From Jackrogersella multiformis (lineage: Eukaryota > Ascomycota > Sordariomycetes > Xylariales > Hypoxylaceae), in the NCBI GenBank assembly GCA_902806575.1, contig CADCXD010000004.1, positions 3,596,001 through 3,660,000 on the forward strand: a stretch of 64,000 nt of DNA, written 5' to 3'. The translations under genes were made by a program, and so were the position numbers. This document shows, piece after piece, positions 1 to 9,554 of this stretch (within the stretch, counting starts at the first letter, position 1; every line of letters begins with the position of its first letter). Below the pieces are notes generated by a model that made no database searches, was not told the origin of the DNA, and was given only the letters and a program-made list of their open reading frames with translations.

Positions 1-1968
1 TAGGATTTTACCCCGGGGCCCATTGAAATCAGTCAAAATAAGGTATTCTCCCCTCTTAGAAGAATGCAGCCGATGACGCCATCCGAGTCCTGTGGAGTCC
101 GCAGAAGCTCGTTATGAACTCTGGCCAAAAGCTTGGAGATGCCGGTTACCTATAGAAATATTGATTCATTAGCTGCATGAGTGGCGTGTTAGATGGACCT
201 ACCGAACTATGGACCGTGATGGTGCCGAAGATGCGGACGAGAAAGCCTAGAACGAACTTCTAAGACCATGTATGCATCATACCAACCTTTCAGGATAGCA
301 CAGTAGATTATCATATTACAACGAAACCACCGTGGTATAACCACGAGCTGTATATCTGAGCCGAGAAATGTAGGAATAATGCGGTTGACGGTAGACAATG
401 GAGGGTTAGTAGTTTATATCCTTTCTGCTTACCCTTAAACTCGATATCATAGGCATACTTGATCACTAGGTTCAGATAGGTATATAGCTTCAATGTGGGT
501 ATGGTTACTAGTAGGAAACCGGGCCCAGCGCAGGGCATAAGAGCCGCCAACGGCGGCTCTCACGGTGACCTTTTAAACCATGACACCTTAGTCTGAGGTA
601 GTTAGTTACCTAGGTACTTGTAGTGCAAAACCCCGAAGGATTTATTAATATGGTGCAGTTACTTAAAGCTAGTTTAAGAATCCATAACAATGTGCATATT
701 ACCAAGCATTAACTGTAGTGTAATTGCTCCTAGACCTAGGTGGATGTAAGTGATAAGTCATATTTCCCACTTCAACAGCAGAGAATCAGTAAATATTCCA
801 ATCACAATACCAATTAGTTACGTTTTACCACGTACCAGTGAAATTTTTTGGGTCCGACGAACTTGATTCTCGCGCTGACGCCATTTACAACTCCACCTAT
901 TTAGTACCGGTAGGTATAGGTTGGCACTCTTGTCATGTAGTGTAGCTATACTATTCTACACCTCCGCCAGGATGGGAAAGCTTAACACTGGGGCTTTTTA
1001 CTCTACCACACTTTACTAGGTATTATACTACCAAGATTTATATATAAAATACATCCTATTAATAGCCTTAATATGCCATAATCTGGTAGGGCTTTCCATA
1101 AGAATAATATATCAGTCAAGGTAATTAGATTTTGTACTTTCATATATAAATCTTGCTTGTTTGATGTATCTTCACTAGGTGGAACAGGAGGATAAAAAGC
1201 CCCAGTATTAGGCTTTCCCATCCTGGCGGAGGTGTAGCTTAGAAAAGCTCGGCGTACTTTCTTCACGCAGATCTGAACACAATGACTTGGCATGAGGGGT
1301 ATACTGGTAGCATAGATTTTGCTATATTCAAGGTTGTAATAATAGTTAGTCCGGGGGGTGACTGAGAATTGCTCATCGATACAGCCTCAGCAGAGATTTG
1401 AAGACAGGTAACGAAACTCTATATTGTCATCATCTGATAGCCTGCTGCACGTTTAAACAGGGATATCGAAATACTATCCGTCTCCATTTCCATTAACAGG
1501 TTTGATATCTGCAGAGTCTGCAGAGTCAGCATCGTATGGATGGCTTGAGGCCTAGATCTTTCTAGCTACCGCAATGGGAATGTAGGGTTACGAACAATGG
1601 TTAGTATCCATTTACAAAGGTACTTACTTACATTCATATCAATAACTCCTTCACAGACCAAGAATTGTTATGTGTAGGTAGCTGCGGGGAATATGGGATT
1701 GTGAGCTGAGCTCTTCTGAATGGCGCGATGTGCGAATCGAACACTAAGGAGAAGTAATGGGATTCCAGCCGAACCGTACCAGGCGTGGAGAGTGAATCAT
1801 CACCCTCACCCTCGGAGCAAACACCATAACACTTACTACCCCTTAGACTGAAAAGGCTTAAGAAGGCTTGTGTCCTCCACGCAATTTCAACTCACATCAT
1901 TCTTCAACAACATAGAATTTACTACCGACCTGACATCCTTCCAAGTCCATACTACCAACACACACAAG
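1..1968. other. Gene-free AT-rich leader region
   Basis: I see no convincing coding exon here. The reading frames are short, lack recognisable domains and do not join through splice signals. The only structured object is the terminal-inverted-repeat element at 957-1236. CCTAGGT-type motifs occur (for example around 610 and 735). The promoter of the peptide-precursor gene should lie in the last few hundred bases, but I could not identify a specific element. Confidence 0.6.
957..1236. mobile_element. MITE with 44-bp terminal inverted repeats, TA-flanked
   Basis: The left arm at 957-1000 and the right arm at 1193-1236 are inverted copies of each other and match at 42 of 44 positions by eye. Each begins TACACCTCCGCCAGG. 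The outermost TA on both sides could be a TA target-site duplication, leaving an element of about 276 bp starting CACCTCCGCC. A TA duplication, small size and no transposase frame fit a Tc1/mariner-type nonautonomous MITE. The interior is AT-rich. The 96-codon minus-strand frame across it is probably fortuitous. The family assignment is inference; the inverted repeat is directly visible. Confidence 0.8.
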
Positions 1969-2637
1969 ATGCATTTCATCAAGGCTTCCATTGCTGTTCT
2001 CGGAGCTCTTGCTTCTACCACATTAGCACTACCAGTTATTAAGGATAACTCCATCGTTGTGTATGTTCATAAGCCCGGATGTCTAATGGAGTTTGGAGGA
2101 TATCTTACTAACATTGTAGACAGCCGTGAGCCATCCAAAGAGAAATATGACACCTACGATGTGGTTGAAGCCGAGAAACGCTCTAAGGAGAAGTACGACA
2201 CATATGACGCTTCTCAGGGAGTAAACAAGCGAGAGCCATCGAAGGAGAAGTACGATACGTACGACAGCACGGTGAAGCGATCCAAGGAGAAGTACGATAC
2301 GTACGATACCACGGATAAACGGTCAAAGGAAAAGTATGATACATATGACACCACGGATAAGCGGTCAAAGGAGAAGTACGATACCTATGACACTACGGTT
2401 AAGCGTTCGAAGGAGAAGTATGACACCTACGATACCACCCAGGTGGATAAACGATCAAAGGAGAAGTATGACACCTACGATACCACCCAGGCGGATAAAC
2501 GATCAAAGGAGAAGTATGATACGTACGACACCACGGATAAGCGCTCGAAGGAGAAGTACGACGCCTACGACACCACTCAAGCGAATAAGCGTTCAAAGGA
2601 GAAATATGACACTTACGATACTACTCTATCACAGTAG
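1969..2637 (+). CDS. Kexin-processed repeat peptide precursor (dikaritin/UstA-like RiPP candidate)
   Basis: The likely start is the ATG at 1969, because it begins a clear signal peptide (MHFIKASIAVLGALASTTLA). An intron is proposed at 2061-2123 (63 nt, GTATGT donor, TACTAAC branch point at 2106-2112, CAG acceptor). Splicing keeps the frame and gives 201 aa. Retention also stays open and gives 222 aa. The mature part is eleven copies of SKEKYDTYD, separated by ten Lys-Arg sites for the Golgi kexin protease Kex2, with short linkers (TTD, TTV, TTQAD and similar). One copy has Tyr-Asp-Ala-Tyr. Copies 1 and 3 are preceded by Glu-Pro, which resembles a dipeptidyl-peptidase-trimmed spacer. A signal peptide plus many Kex2-cut identical cores with two tyrosines is the architecture of ustiloxin, phomopsin and asperipin precursors and of the wider kexin-processed peptide class. 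No UstYa or tyrosinase gene is seen nearby. Alternatives are a secreted signalling peptide or a repeat-rich surface protein. Confidence 0.82.
   Translation: MHFIKASIAVLGALASTTLALPVIKDNSIVVYVHKPGCLMEFGGYLTNIVDSREPSKEKYDTYDVVEAEKRSKEKYDTYDASQGVNKREPSKEKYDTYDSTVKRSKEKYDTYDTTDKRSKEKYDTYDTTDKRSKEKYDTYDTTVKRSKEKYDTYDTTQVDKRSKEKYDTYDTTQADKRSKEKYDTYDTTDKRSKEKYDAYDTTQANKRSKEKYDTYDTTLSQ
2061..2123 (+). other. Proposed phase-preserving intron in the peptide precursor
   Basis: The sequence has a GTATGT donor, a perfect TACTAAC branch sequence 12 nt before the acceptor, and ends CAG. At 63 nt it is a multiple of three and contains no in-frame stop. A nearer TAG acceptor at 2119 would shift the frame into a stop, which favours CAG at 2123. 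Splicing joins the pro-region Val directly to the first Arg-Glu-Pro-Ser-Lys unit. Confidence 0.7.
2124..2634 (+). repeat. Eleven-copy in-frame tandem repeat encoding SKEKYDTYD-(linker)-KR
   Basis: The unit is about 42-57 bp and repeats eleven times to the stop codon. The nonapeptide SKEKYDTYD is identical in ten copies; one copy has Ala for Thr. The DNA differs between copies almost only at third positions (GAC/GAT, TAC/TAT, ACC/ACG/ACA/ACT). The linker length varies from TTD to TTQVD. Copies 7 and 8 are nearly identical in DNA, which suggests a recent duplication. Confidence 0.95.
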
Positions 2638-3307
2638 ATGAAGCACTTGAGAGAAGAGCATCGTGCAAACTGGATACTTAGGGAAAATATGGTTCTATGA
2701 ATTTCCCTCTGCACAATGTACTTTCAGGCAGTTTCGGTTGGCGGCACCAACTTGGTAGAGTTTGGAGGCCATGAGTGAATGCTGGGCGGATCAAGGTTGG
2801 GCAAACGGGGGAATGACATGGATTTTATGAAGCTCAATGACACTCTTTTATACAATATTTGAAAGTATAAATTCTACTCACTCTTTGTTATGAATGAAGC
2901 GTTGAAGAGCGGATAATCTCGGATTTGCCATATCACATGAGAAAATGTAACCTAACATAATGCATCGAATGTTACTCTATGTACCTGGATCACATTCGCC
3001 TAGTGTTACCTGCCATCTTCGTGCTTATTAAATCCGACGGTTATGTTGGACGAACAAACCCTGGAACCGCCCAAACCTATAAACGCCGCGGTCCCGCATC
3101 GAACTCCGGTTAGGAGTGTTCCAAGTAATTCTTTTCGGAATCCCCCCTCTTCATCCATCTAAGGTAGATAGAGCAGATAATCGATCACATTCCGACAAGA
3201 ACTTATTGATATGCTAGATAGATGGTCAGCATTTTTGTTGACAACGTTACTATTATTACATATTTGATCTTGATCAATTCAACCTGCTGTGACAACAACA
3301 CGCAGCT
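2638..3307. other. Intergenic, no feature seen
   Basis: This is the 3' flank of the peptide precursor and the promoter of the acetyltransferase gene. I see no open frame, repeat or RNA gene. Confidence 0.6.
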
Positions 3308-4073
3308 ATGACGTCTTGGAAGATCGAAGGCTGCGCTCTCGCGGACAGCGCGCTTCTCGCCCGCAACAACATGAGCGCCTTCTGGGAGGACCCGACCTGG
3401 ATTCTGCTTTGGCCCAAGGAGACCACGCGCGAATTCCTGATTGAGCAAGGCGCAAAGCGCTACCCGCGCCTTCTCCTGAGAGACCGCGAGGTGGCGCGCC
3501 ACCAGAAGGCCGTGGACCCTACCACCGGCGCGCTCGTCGGGTACGCCCGCTGGATCCTTCCGTCGGGCCACTCTGTCGCCGAGGACGGCGGCCCGGTGTG
3601 GGCCGAGGCGCAGACGTCCGACGTCGGCGATGAGGAGAAGATGCAGGTTGAAGAGCTCGCCCAGTCGGCGTGGTGGAACGGTAGGAAAGAGATGAGCACG
3701 ATTGATGATAAGAATGACGAAGTGATGAGCCGCATACTAGCTGAGAGACCTTACATCAGTAAGTCAAAACTGCCAAAGTTGAAGTAGTATACTAGAACCC
3801 GTCACTGATAGATGTGTAGAGCTCGAGTACCTAGCTGTTCACCCAGAAAATAAAGGCAAGGGTATTGGCACTGCGCTTGTTGAGAGTGGTATTAGACTGG
3901 CCGAGAAAATCGGTATTCCCATATTCACCATGTCATACAAGGCTGGCCGAGGGGTTTATGAACGGCTTGGATTCAAGGAAGTAGATCGGGTCATTCAGGA
4001 TGATTCCCAATATGGCGGGAAAGGAGAATATGGGGCATATTTCATGATCTATGATGTCCCTAAGGCGACCTAG
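3308..4073 (+). CDS. GNAT-family N-acetyltransferase
   Basis: Two exons, 3308-3758 and 3820-4073, are joined across a 61-nt intron (GTAAGT donor, TAG acceptor) and give 234 aa. GNAT enzymes move an acetyl group from acetyl-CoA to an amine; the substrate here cannot be told. The acetyl-CoA-binding motif A lies at the start of exon 2: a hydrophobic strand LEYLAVHP followed by ENKGKGIG (the Q/R-x-x-G-x-G/A signature), then a helix, and later a GRGVYERLGFKEVD segment typical of GNAT motif B. The intron interrupts the protein just before motif A, so exon 1 alone would encode a non-functional 159-aa product. It is a neighbour of the peptide precursor in the same orientation, but a joint role is not shown. 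There is no signal peptide, so it is probably cytosolic. Confidence 0.87.
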
Positions 4074-5904
4074 AGGATCAGATAGTGAACCGGTTGCTAT
4101 AACGCGTCTATTACTATTTCTATCGTGGATTCTCGAACCAGTTTCAACCCTCTTAGAGCTGGCCGTAGCTATATAGGGCGGGCTTGGTAGCTCTCATATG
4201 TGTGTTTGAGCCTTTGATTCGTTAAGCAGGTGACTGGTTTCGATCCTGATCCTCTCCATGTACTAACCTAGTTGTTAGAAGGTATGTATAACAGAAGACC
4301 CGATATATAGATGCGAGCATTGGGCGATGTCTAAGAGGTAGGTAGCGCAATGACTACCTAAACAGTGATTTGATAGCTTCGGAAGCATCTATTACTTTAG
4401 GTAACGATAAAGAAATAACTACCGGCCCCGGTTAGCGATGCCGATTTAACGATTTAAGTCTCCAATACTTACCAGGCCTCGAATTATACCACTAAAAAAA
4501 TACCAATGCCATTAATATAGAATTAGGGCTTGATAATATGATTTCTTTAACGCTTTAGAATTAAGAAGATATAAATCCTTTTATTTATTTGTAAAACCGA
4601 ATCGTTAAGGGGGCGGGAATACGAAACAAGGGATAGTGATAAGTAACAAGGGACAGCAACTAATATCACAATTTTCTGTTGTGATACATACTAAGACAGG
4701 GGTACTCTAGAGAAGTCGGGATTAGGATATCTGTTTACATGAGACTCAATAAAGATTAGCTAAGATCTGAATGTTACCTAAATGTACCTAATATTAATAT
4801 TATCTTCATTACTATCGATGCCGAGTGTTACGATCGGTTCGGGGCTTATGTATCATAATCCATCGTCCAGGACAGAATAAGGTAATACATACTGCGAAGC
4901 CAGGGCTTACCATATCGGGTCCTGTTACCAGGAAGTAACCACAACTCCTTAAATAATGTTATGCCTAAGTCGGTCTGTGTCAATGATTGCCTCGCGTTTA
5001 ATGACGGACGTTGTACTGGCGTAGCGGAGAGCTTCTTAGATAGTTGCGCCGAGATACAGGATCTGTAAACCAACAATCTCATTAACTGTTACGGCGCAAT
5101 CTTGGAATCCAGCACCTCGGAGCAACGCAAATTAGCTCAAAAACCACGTTGAGATAATTTTTCTTTAATAATTAAGCTTCTAATTATTACTATTTTAAGA
5201 ATCACAAACGAGTTGTAAGTTAGTTTGCTTGCTTCGAAATCTCTTAAGTACTTAAAGCCCGTCTTAACGGGGCTCCGACCCATATATATGAAATTACCAA
5301 ATCTGGAATGTCCCATGATATTCTAGCCAATGGCAGCCAAGCAGGAGCTTAGCGGGAGAGTCCGGTGTATGTACGACGGATCTTTAATCGTCTTTAGAAG
5401 GGACCACTGGAAGAAACTCGTTAACCTTTTATCCGATGCTTTCGATACCTAACTAACGGTGAAGGAATTGAGTTATGTCGATTGGAGCTATGCTTATTAA
5501 GCTACTTATAGCTAGGTAGGTACATGTTATAACTACATGGGTTCAATGATCCATGCCTTAACAGCAGGTGGGAAAAAGGGAGGACAACTATAACAGGTTT
5601 AAAGTCGTGTCACAGAACGATTCGCTGCTGAGATACGTGGATGTTTCCAACTACACCGTCACTCCGCAAAATCCTTGGTATAGACATGGGCATGGGTGTG
5701 GGTATGGGTGAATAAATCTTGATTATGATCTAGCTATCGCCGTATCCGTCCAACACGTCGTTTGCGTGTGGCTGCCCGGTTAATTCCCGCACTCCTATGT
5801 ACAATCCAAACCATGCATATCCATGGCGGCGAGCCTCAGGAGTTTATGTAAGCCACCTAGGCAGAGTCCCCTTTATACAATCCGCATCGTCCTCGCTCCG
5901 GGAA
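4074..5904. other. Gene-free AT-rich intergenic region
   Basis: I see no supported gene in this 1.8 kb. Several stretches are strongly AT-rich with dense stops in all frames. Short frames such as the minus-strand one at 4846-5082 have no recognisable domain. Confidence 0.6.
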
Positions 5905-7566
5905 TCAAGCATCTTCCATAGCCAAGTCCGAATCAACCTCAGTACCCAAGTGTCGGTCTTCTAGAAACGTGCGCCCGAGAAGCGCGTCGGGGAGGTAATC
6001 CTGCTTTACCTTGCCGTCTCTGTAGTTCGGGTTGTATTTATATTCTTTTCCGTACCCGAGCTCCCGCATCAGCCTCGTCGGCGCGTTTCGTAGATGGATA
6101 GGAACTGGCAAGGCTGCCACGCCTGGCTCCTTCAGAGCCGCGAAGGCGTTGTTCAGTCCCCTGTAGGCACGCGTGCTCTTTGGCGCGAGCGCGAGCGCTA
6201 CTGTGCAGTGTGCGAGAGGTATGCGGGCTTCCGGCATGCCGATCTGCTGGGTTGCGGTATAGGTCGACGTTGCTAGACTGAGAAGCGAGCTATCTGCCAG
6301 CCCGACATCTTCCGATGCAATTACAACCATACGTCTCGCGATGAACAGTGGATCTTCTCCTGACTGGAGCATGCGAGCTAGATAGTACAATGCGGCATCT
6401 GGATCAGATCCGCGAACCGATTTGTGGAAGGCCGATATTGTGTCGTAGTGCTGATCGCCTGCTCGATCATAGACCAAGGTCTTGGTCAGCGATGCTTTTA
6501 CACCCTCCTTCGTCATTCCCTCCCTATTTGCTAAAGACATGGCTAGCTCCAGTAGGTTGAGTGCTGTTCGTGCGTCGCCGTCGGCAAAGTTGGCAAGGTA
6601 AGTTATTAATTCTTCGTCGAGGAGATGGGATGATGGCAGCGGAGTGGTGGAGACTTCAGCTTGTAAAGCTCTTGACAAGACGCGTTGAATGTCGGCCGTG
6701 CTCAGTTTTTGTAATACGAAGGTTCGACACCTGGATAATAGTGCGTTGACGACCTTGAAGCTTGGGTTCTCGGTTGTAGCGCCGATAAGGGTTATGGTGC
6801 CTGCCTCGACAGGCTTCAAGAATACGTCCTGCTGCGATTTCGAGAAGCGGTGTATCTCGTCGCAGAATATTATCGTCTTCCTGCCCGTTAGAGCCAGCTC
6901 GTTTGCCGCGTCGTTGAATATCTTCTTGCATTCCCCTACGCCCGAGCTTGTTGCGTTCATCTCGATGAACCGCGAGCCAACCATGCCTGCGATACAACGT
7001 GCAATAGTAGTCTTGCCCGTACCCGATGCGCCCCATAATATCATAGATGTTACTCGATCGGATTCGATTAGTGATCGCAAGACACCGTGAGGGCCGACAA
7101 GATCTTGCCCGAAGACATCGTCGAGATTTTGGGGTCGCATGCGTTCGGCAAGGGGCGCGGCTCTGTTCGTCTTCGTCCTCTTTAGCGTTGGGCCAGTCTC
7201 TATGGGTGCGCTGCTCTCCTGTTGGTTGTTCGTATTGTTCATAGGTGACTCTTCGCCAGGTCCTTCGTCGAAGGAACGCTTGAGGCCTCCATTTAGTTTC
7301 ACTCCCCCAGCATTACCGTTGATTATGGGTGTGATGACCTTGACGGGTGTCGATTGTTGTCGTTTTGCGGATGGGGTGTTGAAAAAGGTTGATGCTGGCC
7401 GTTTCTGAGAAGCCGACATGGTGCCATTTCCTTGGGTAGCAGAAGGCATGGATGATGAAGACGGGGTTGCCGAAGGGTCAAAAATAAAAGTTTGACATCC
7501 TGAATCGAGGTGTTCGTTGATTTTGGGCGATTGGACTGGTTTGCTACAAACTGGACATTCTACCAT
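5905..7566 (-). CDS. MGS1: AAA+ ATPase Mgs1/WRNIP1 homologue (genome maintenance)
   Basis: A single exon encodes about 553 aa when started at the ATG at 7566-7564. A longer in-frame start at 7647 exists, but it would put 27 extra residues before the conserved N-terminus. Residues 1-24 form a UBZ-type ubiquitin-binding zinc finger (CPVC...H...C). The AAA core follows: a Walker A P-loop near residue 177 (WGASGTGKTT), Walker B near residue 232 (FCDEIHRF), sensor 1 (ATTENPSF), an arginine-finger region (LLSRCRTFVL) and the MgsA/WRNIP1 C-terminal region (IARRMVVIASEDVGLAD, PIHLRNAP, GYGKEYKYNP). Family members are DNA-dependent ATPases that act at stalled replication forks with PCNA and ubiquitin. 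All key motifs are intact, so it is very probably functional in the nucleus. Confidence 0.96.
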   Translation of the reverse strand: MVECPVCSKPVQSPKINEHLDSGCQTFIFDPSATPSSSSMPSATQGNGTMSASQKRPASTFFNTPSAKRQQSTPVKVITPIINGNAGGVKLNGGLKRSFDEGPGEESPMNNTNNQQESSAPIETGPTLKRTKTNRAAPLAERMRPQNLDDVFGQDLVGPHGVLRSLIESDRVTSMILWGASGTGKTTIARCIAGMVGSRFIEMNATSSGVGECKKIFNDAANELALTGRKTIIFCDEIHRFSKSQQDVFLKPVEAGTITLIGATTENPSFKVVNALLSRCRTFVLQKLSTADIQRVLSRALQAEVSTTPLPSSHLLDEELITYLANFADGDARTALNLLELAMSLANREGMTKEGVKASLTKTLVYDRAGDQHYDTISAFHKSVRGSDPDAALYYLARMLQSGEDPLFIARRMVVIASEDVGLADSSLLSLATSTYTATQQIGMPEARIPLAHCTVALALAPKSTRAYRGLNNAFAALKEPGVAALPVPIHLRNAPTRLMRELGYGKEYKYNPNYRDGKVKQDYLPDALLGRTFLEDRHLGTEVDSDLAMEDA

Positions 7567-8330
7567 TATGGCGATCGGGTTCGGAGGAAAGAGGAAATGC
7601 GTGGATCCGATTAATATGTCAAATATCCGCTCGACGCAAGAAACCAAAGTTAAAAACCAAACCAGACCAATCTAATCCAATATTTCGTTGAGCTTCCGTA
7701 AACTTCTTGACACGAAGAGAAATTGGATTCGCAGAGATGGACGCGCTCAGACGAACGAATTATTTGAGACAGCACTGTAGCGATTAGATAATAAACCATG
7801 CCATGTGTTTATCGATAGCGGCCCGTAATTCAATTACTGGTCACTGGTATGGAAGGCAAGGGTAGCTCTTCGTAGCGTCATACTGTAAATATTTAGTGGG
7901 CCATCCCGCCTTCATCGGTACTAGGTACCTACCTAGGGTAGGACAACGGTTCTTCGATTCAACTTTGATACCTCCCTCCTACCTGCTAGTAGGTACGTAG
8001 CTACTTGACTTGATAGGTAGTTTCTTTAGGAGGTAGTAGCAAATATAACGGGTATTTCTCTCTACCTAGTTCTCGGTTCATTACTAGAGCCATAAAGACA
8101 ATTATTAGTAGTTAGACTGACACGAATTTACTAAGACTTATGCTAATCCTTTGCATTACTATCGTCCATTAGGTCCCAAGGGATTTGGCCATAGAAGGGA
8201 TACTCTCAAGTTCTAACTAGAGTATACAGTTTGGACGCGAAGATTCAACGCGGACTGCTATTCAGAGAGAAACGGGTATCGTGTAGATTGGGTGGAAAAC
8301 GTCTGCTTGACATTTCCCCATAACAGCCCC
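7567..8330. other. Intergenic between MGS1 and the Utp5-like gene
   Basis: It contains the promoter of MGS1 (minus strand) and the 3' flank of the Utp5-like gene. Palindromic CCTAGG/ACCTACCT motifs cluster at about 7920-8070. I see no gene. Confidence 0.6.
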
Positions 8331-9554
8331 TCACTTTCTTCTCGTCCTTGACCGTTTCACTGGCCGTTGAGGTTCGGCTACCTCAGCTTCACTGTCTTCC
8401 TCGTCCGATTCAACGTCCTCGTGATTTACGTCGTTTTCGTCCAATTCTTCCTGACCTTCCAAGTCAACCTCGTCCTCTTCGTCCTCACTCGGTTCTTCAT
8501 CATCTTCCGAGTCATCCTCAACCACGCCATTGGTAACGGGTAGTTCGTCGTCGTCATTATCCAACTCCATAACTCCGTTGACCAATTCGGCGTCACTCTC
8601 CTCCCCTTCAACGTAAACGACGCCTTCCTCGTCGTCGTCTCCGTCGGAGTCCGTGTTTCTATGTACGCCTCGGCGTAACTCCATCTGTGCCTCTAGTAGA
8701 TCAAGTTTACCCTTTAAAGCTAACAGAGAATTGAGGCCCCTTGATCGTTCCTCCAATACTCGATGCAACTCGCCTAGTTTTTTAGCCAATCCGGGCTGAG
8801 TCGCCAATGCGCCTCCGTGTGCGACTAAGGTCCATTGAACCCAAGTCATCAGGCTGCCGGCTCGCCCCGGACGTCTGTGCATTCTGGACGCAAGTTTGGT
8901 AAGAAGAGTTCCTGCGAGGGTAGAGTCTAGCCTTTGAATGGTATTTCGGATTGTGCTGAGATCAGTGGTGTGGAGACAAGATTCTAAGAGATCTGCATCA
9001 TCGGTGCGGAGTGCTTGCGATAGAACAGTTCCTAAAGACGAGAGGCTGGGAGGAACTAGAGACCGTCCTGGAGCGACTAGAGAGGTGGATTGCGTAGAGA
9101 TGGCGGCTGGAACTTCAATGGTGTCATGTGCGCGGGCAAGTTCGCCGAATGTAGGCTGGGTGGGCTCTTGGTCAGACTCGCCTTCAATCGGTAAGTTAGG
9201 CGAAGTCATGTCGACATCAACATCCCCATTGATATCCTGTCGTGGGTGTGCCGGCTCCTTCATTGTGGTTTGATCCCGAGTCGCCTCAATCCTAAGTCCC
9301 GTTTTGCTCTCAAGCTGTGCAGATTCACCAGATTTACCATGGTTTTGCTCGTCGTCTGTGAAGTCGTACTCGCTGCTGCCCGAGTCACTTGAGATTTCTA
9401 TTACTTGCTCACTTAGGATGTCGCCGGTCTTTGATATGTCTGGGACCGACACAGCTGTCTCAGACTCGTTGATGTTGGTTTTCATGGGCTTCTTTGCGCT
9501 TGGCTTGACGACTGGGTGAGCGATCTTGCTCGGTGGTTTCCGCTTGGTTGACAT
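8331..9554 (-). CDS. Utp5-like SSU-processome protein with Utp12 domain
   Basis: A single exon encodes 407 aa. The N-terminal third is basic then Ser/Asp-rich and disordered. The middle, about residues 170-295, matches the Utp12 (Dip2/Utp12) C-terminal domain in pattern: LGTVLSQALRTDDADLLESC, TIRNTIQRLDSTLAGTLLTK and MTWVQWTLVAHGGAL, followed by a helix ending LLEAQMELRR. The C-terminus is an extremely acidic Glu/Asp tract ending in a short Arg/Lys-rich tail, common in nucleolar ribosome-biogenesis proteins. Known Utp5/WDR43 proteins bind the 5' end of pre-rRNA in the UTP-A (t-Utp) complex and carry WD40 repeats ahead of this domain. None are seen here, so this is a domain-only filamentous-fungal form or a related Utp12-domain protein. 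Role inferred from the domain. Confidence 0.78.
   Translation of the reverse strand: MSTKRKPPSKIAHPVVKPSAKKPMKTNINESETAVSVPDISKTGDILSEQVIEISSDSGSSEYDFTDDEQNHGKSGESAQLESKTGLRIEATRDQTTMKEPAHPRQDINGDVDVDMTSPNLPIEGESDQEPTQPTFGELARAHDTIEVPAAISTQSTSLVAPGRSLVPPSLSSLGTVLSQALRTDDADLLESCLHTTDLSTIRNTIQRLDSTLAGTLLTKLASRMHRRPGRAGSLMTWVQWTLVAHGGALATQPGLAKKLGELHRVLEERSRGLNSLLALKGKLDLLEAQMELRRGVHRNTDSDGDDDEEGVVYVEGEESDAELVNGVMELDNDDDELPVTNGVVEDDSEDDEEPSEDEEDEVDLEGQEELDENDVNHEDVESDEEDSEAEVAEPQRPVKRSRTRRK

Noticed and set aside
1003..1293. 96-codon minus-strand frame
   Set aside because: It lies mostly inside the MITE and reads across one inverted repeat; no domain.
1870..1968. N-terminal extension of the peptide precursor from a GTG codon
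   Set aside because: GTG is not a normal nuclear start. The extension hides the signal peptide, which begins exactly at the ATG at 1969.
1..6000. A complete dikaritin-type cluster around the peptide precursor
   Set aside because: I looked on both strands for DUF3328/UstYa HxxHC-type motifs and tyrosinase motifs and found none; only a GNAT gene is adjacent.
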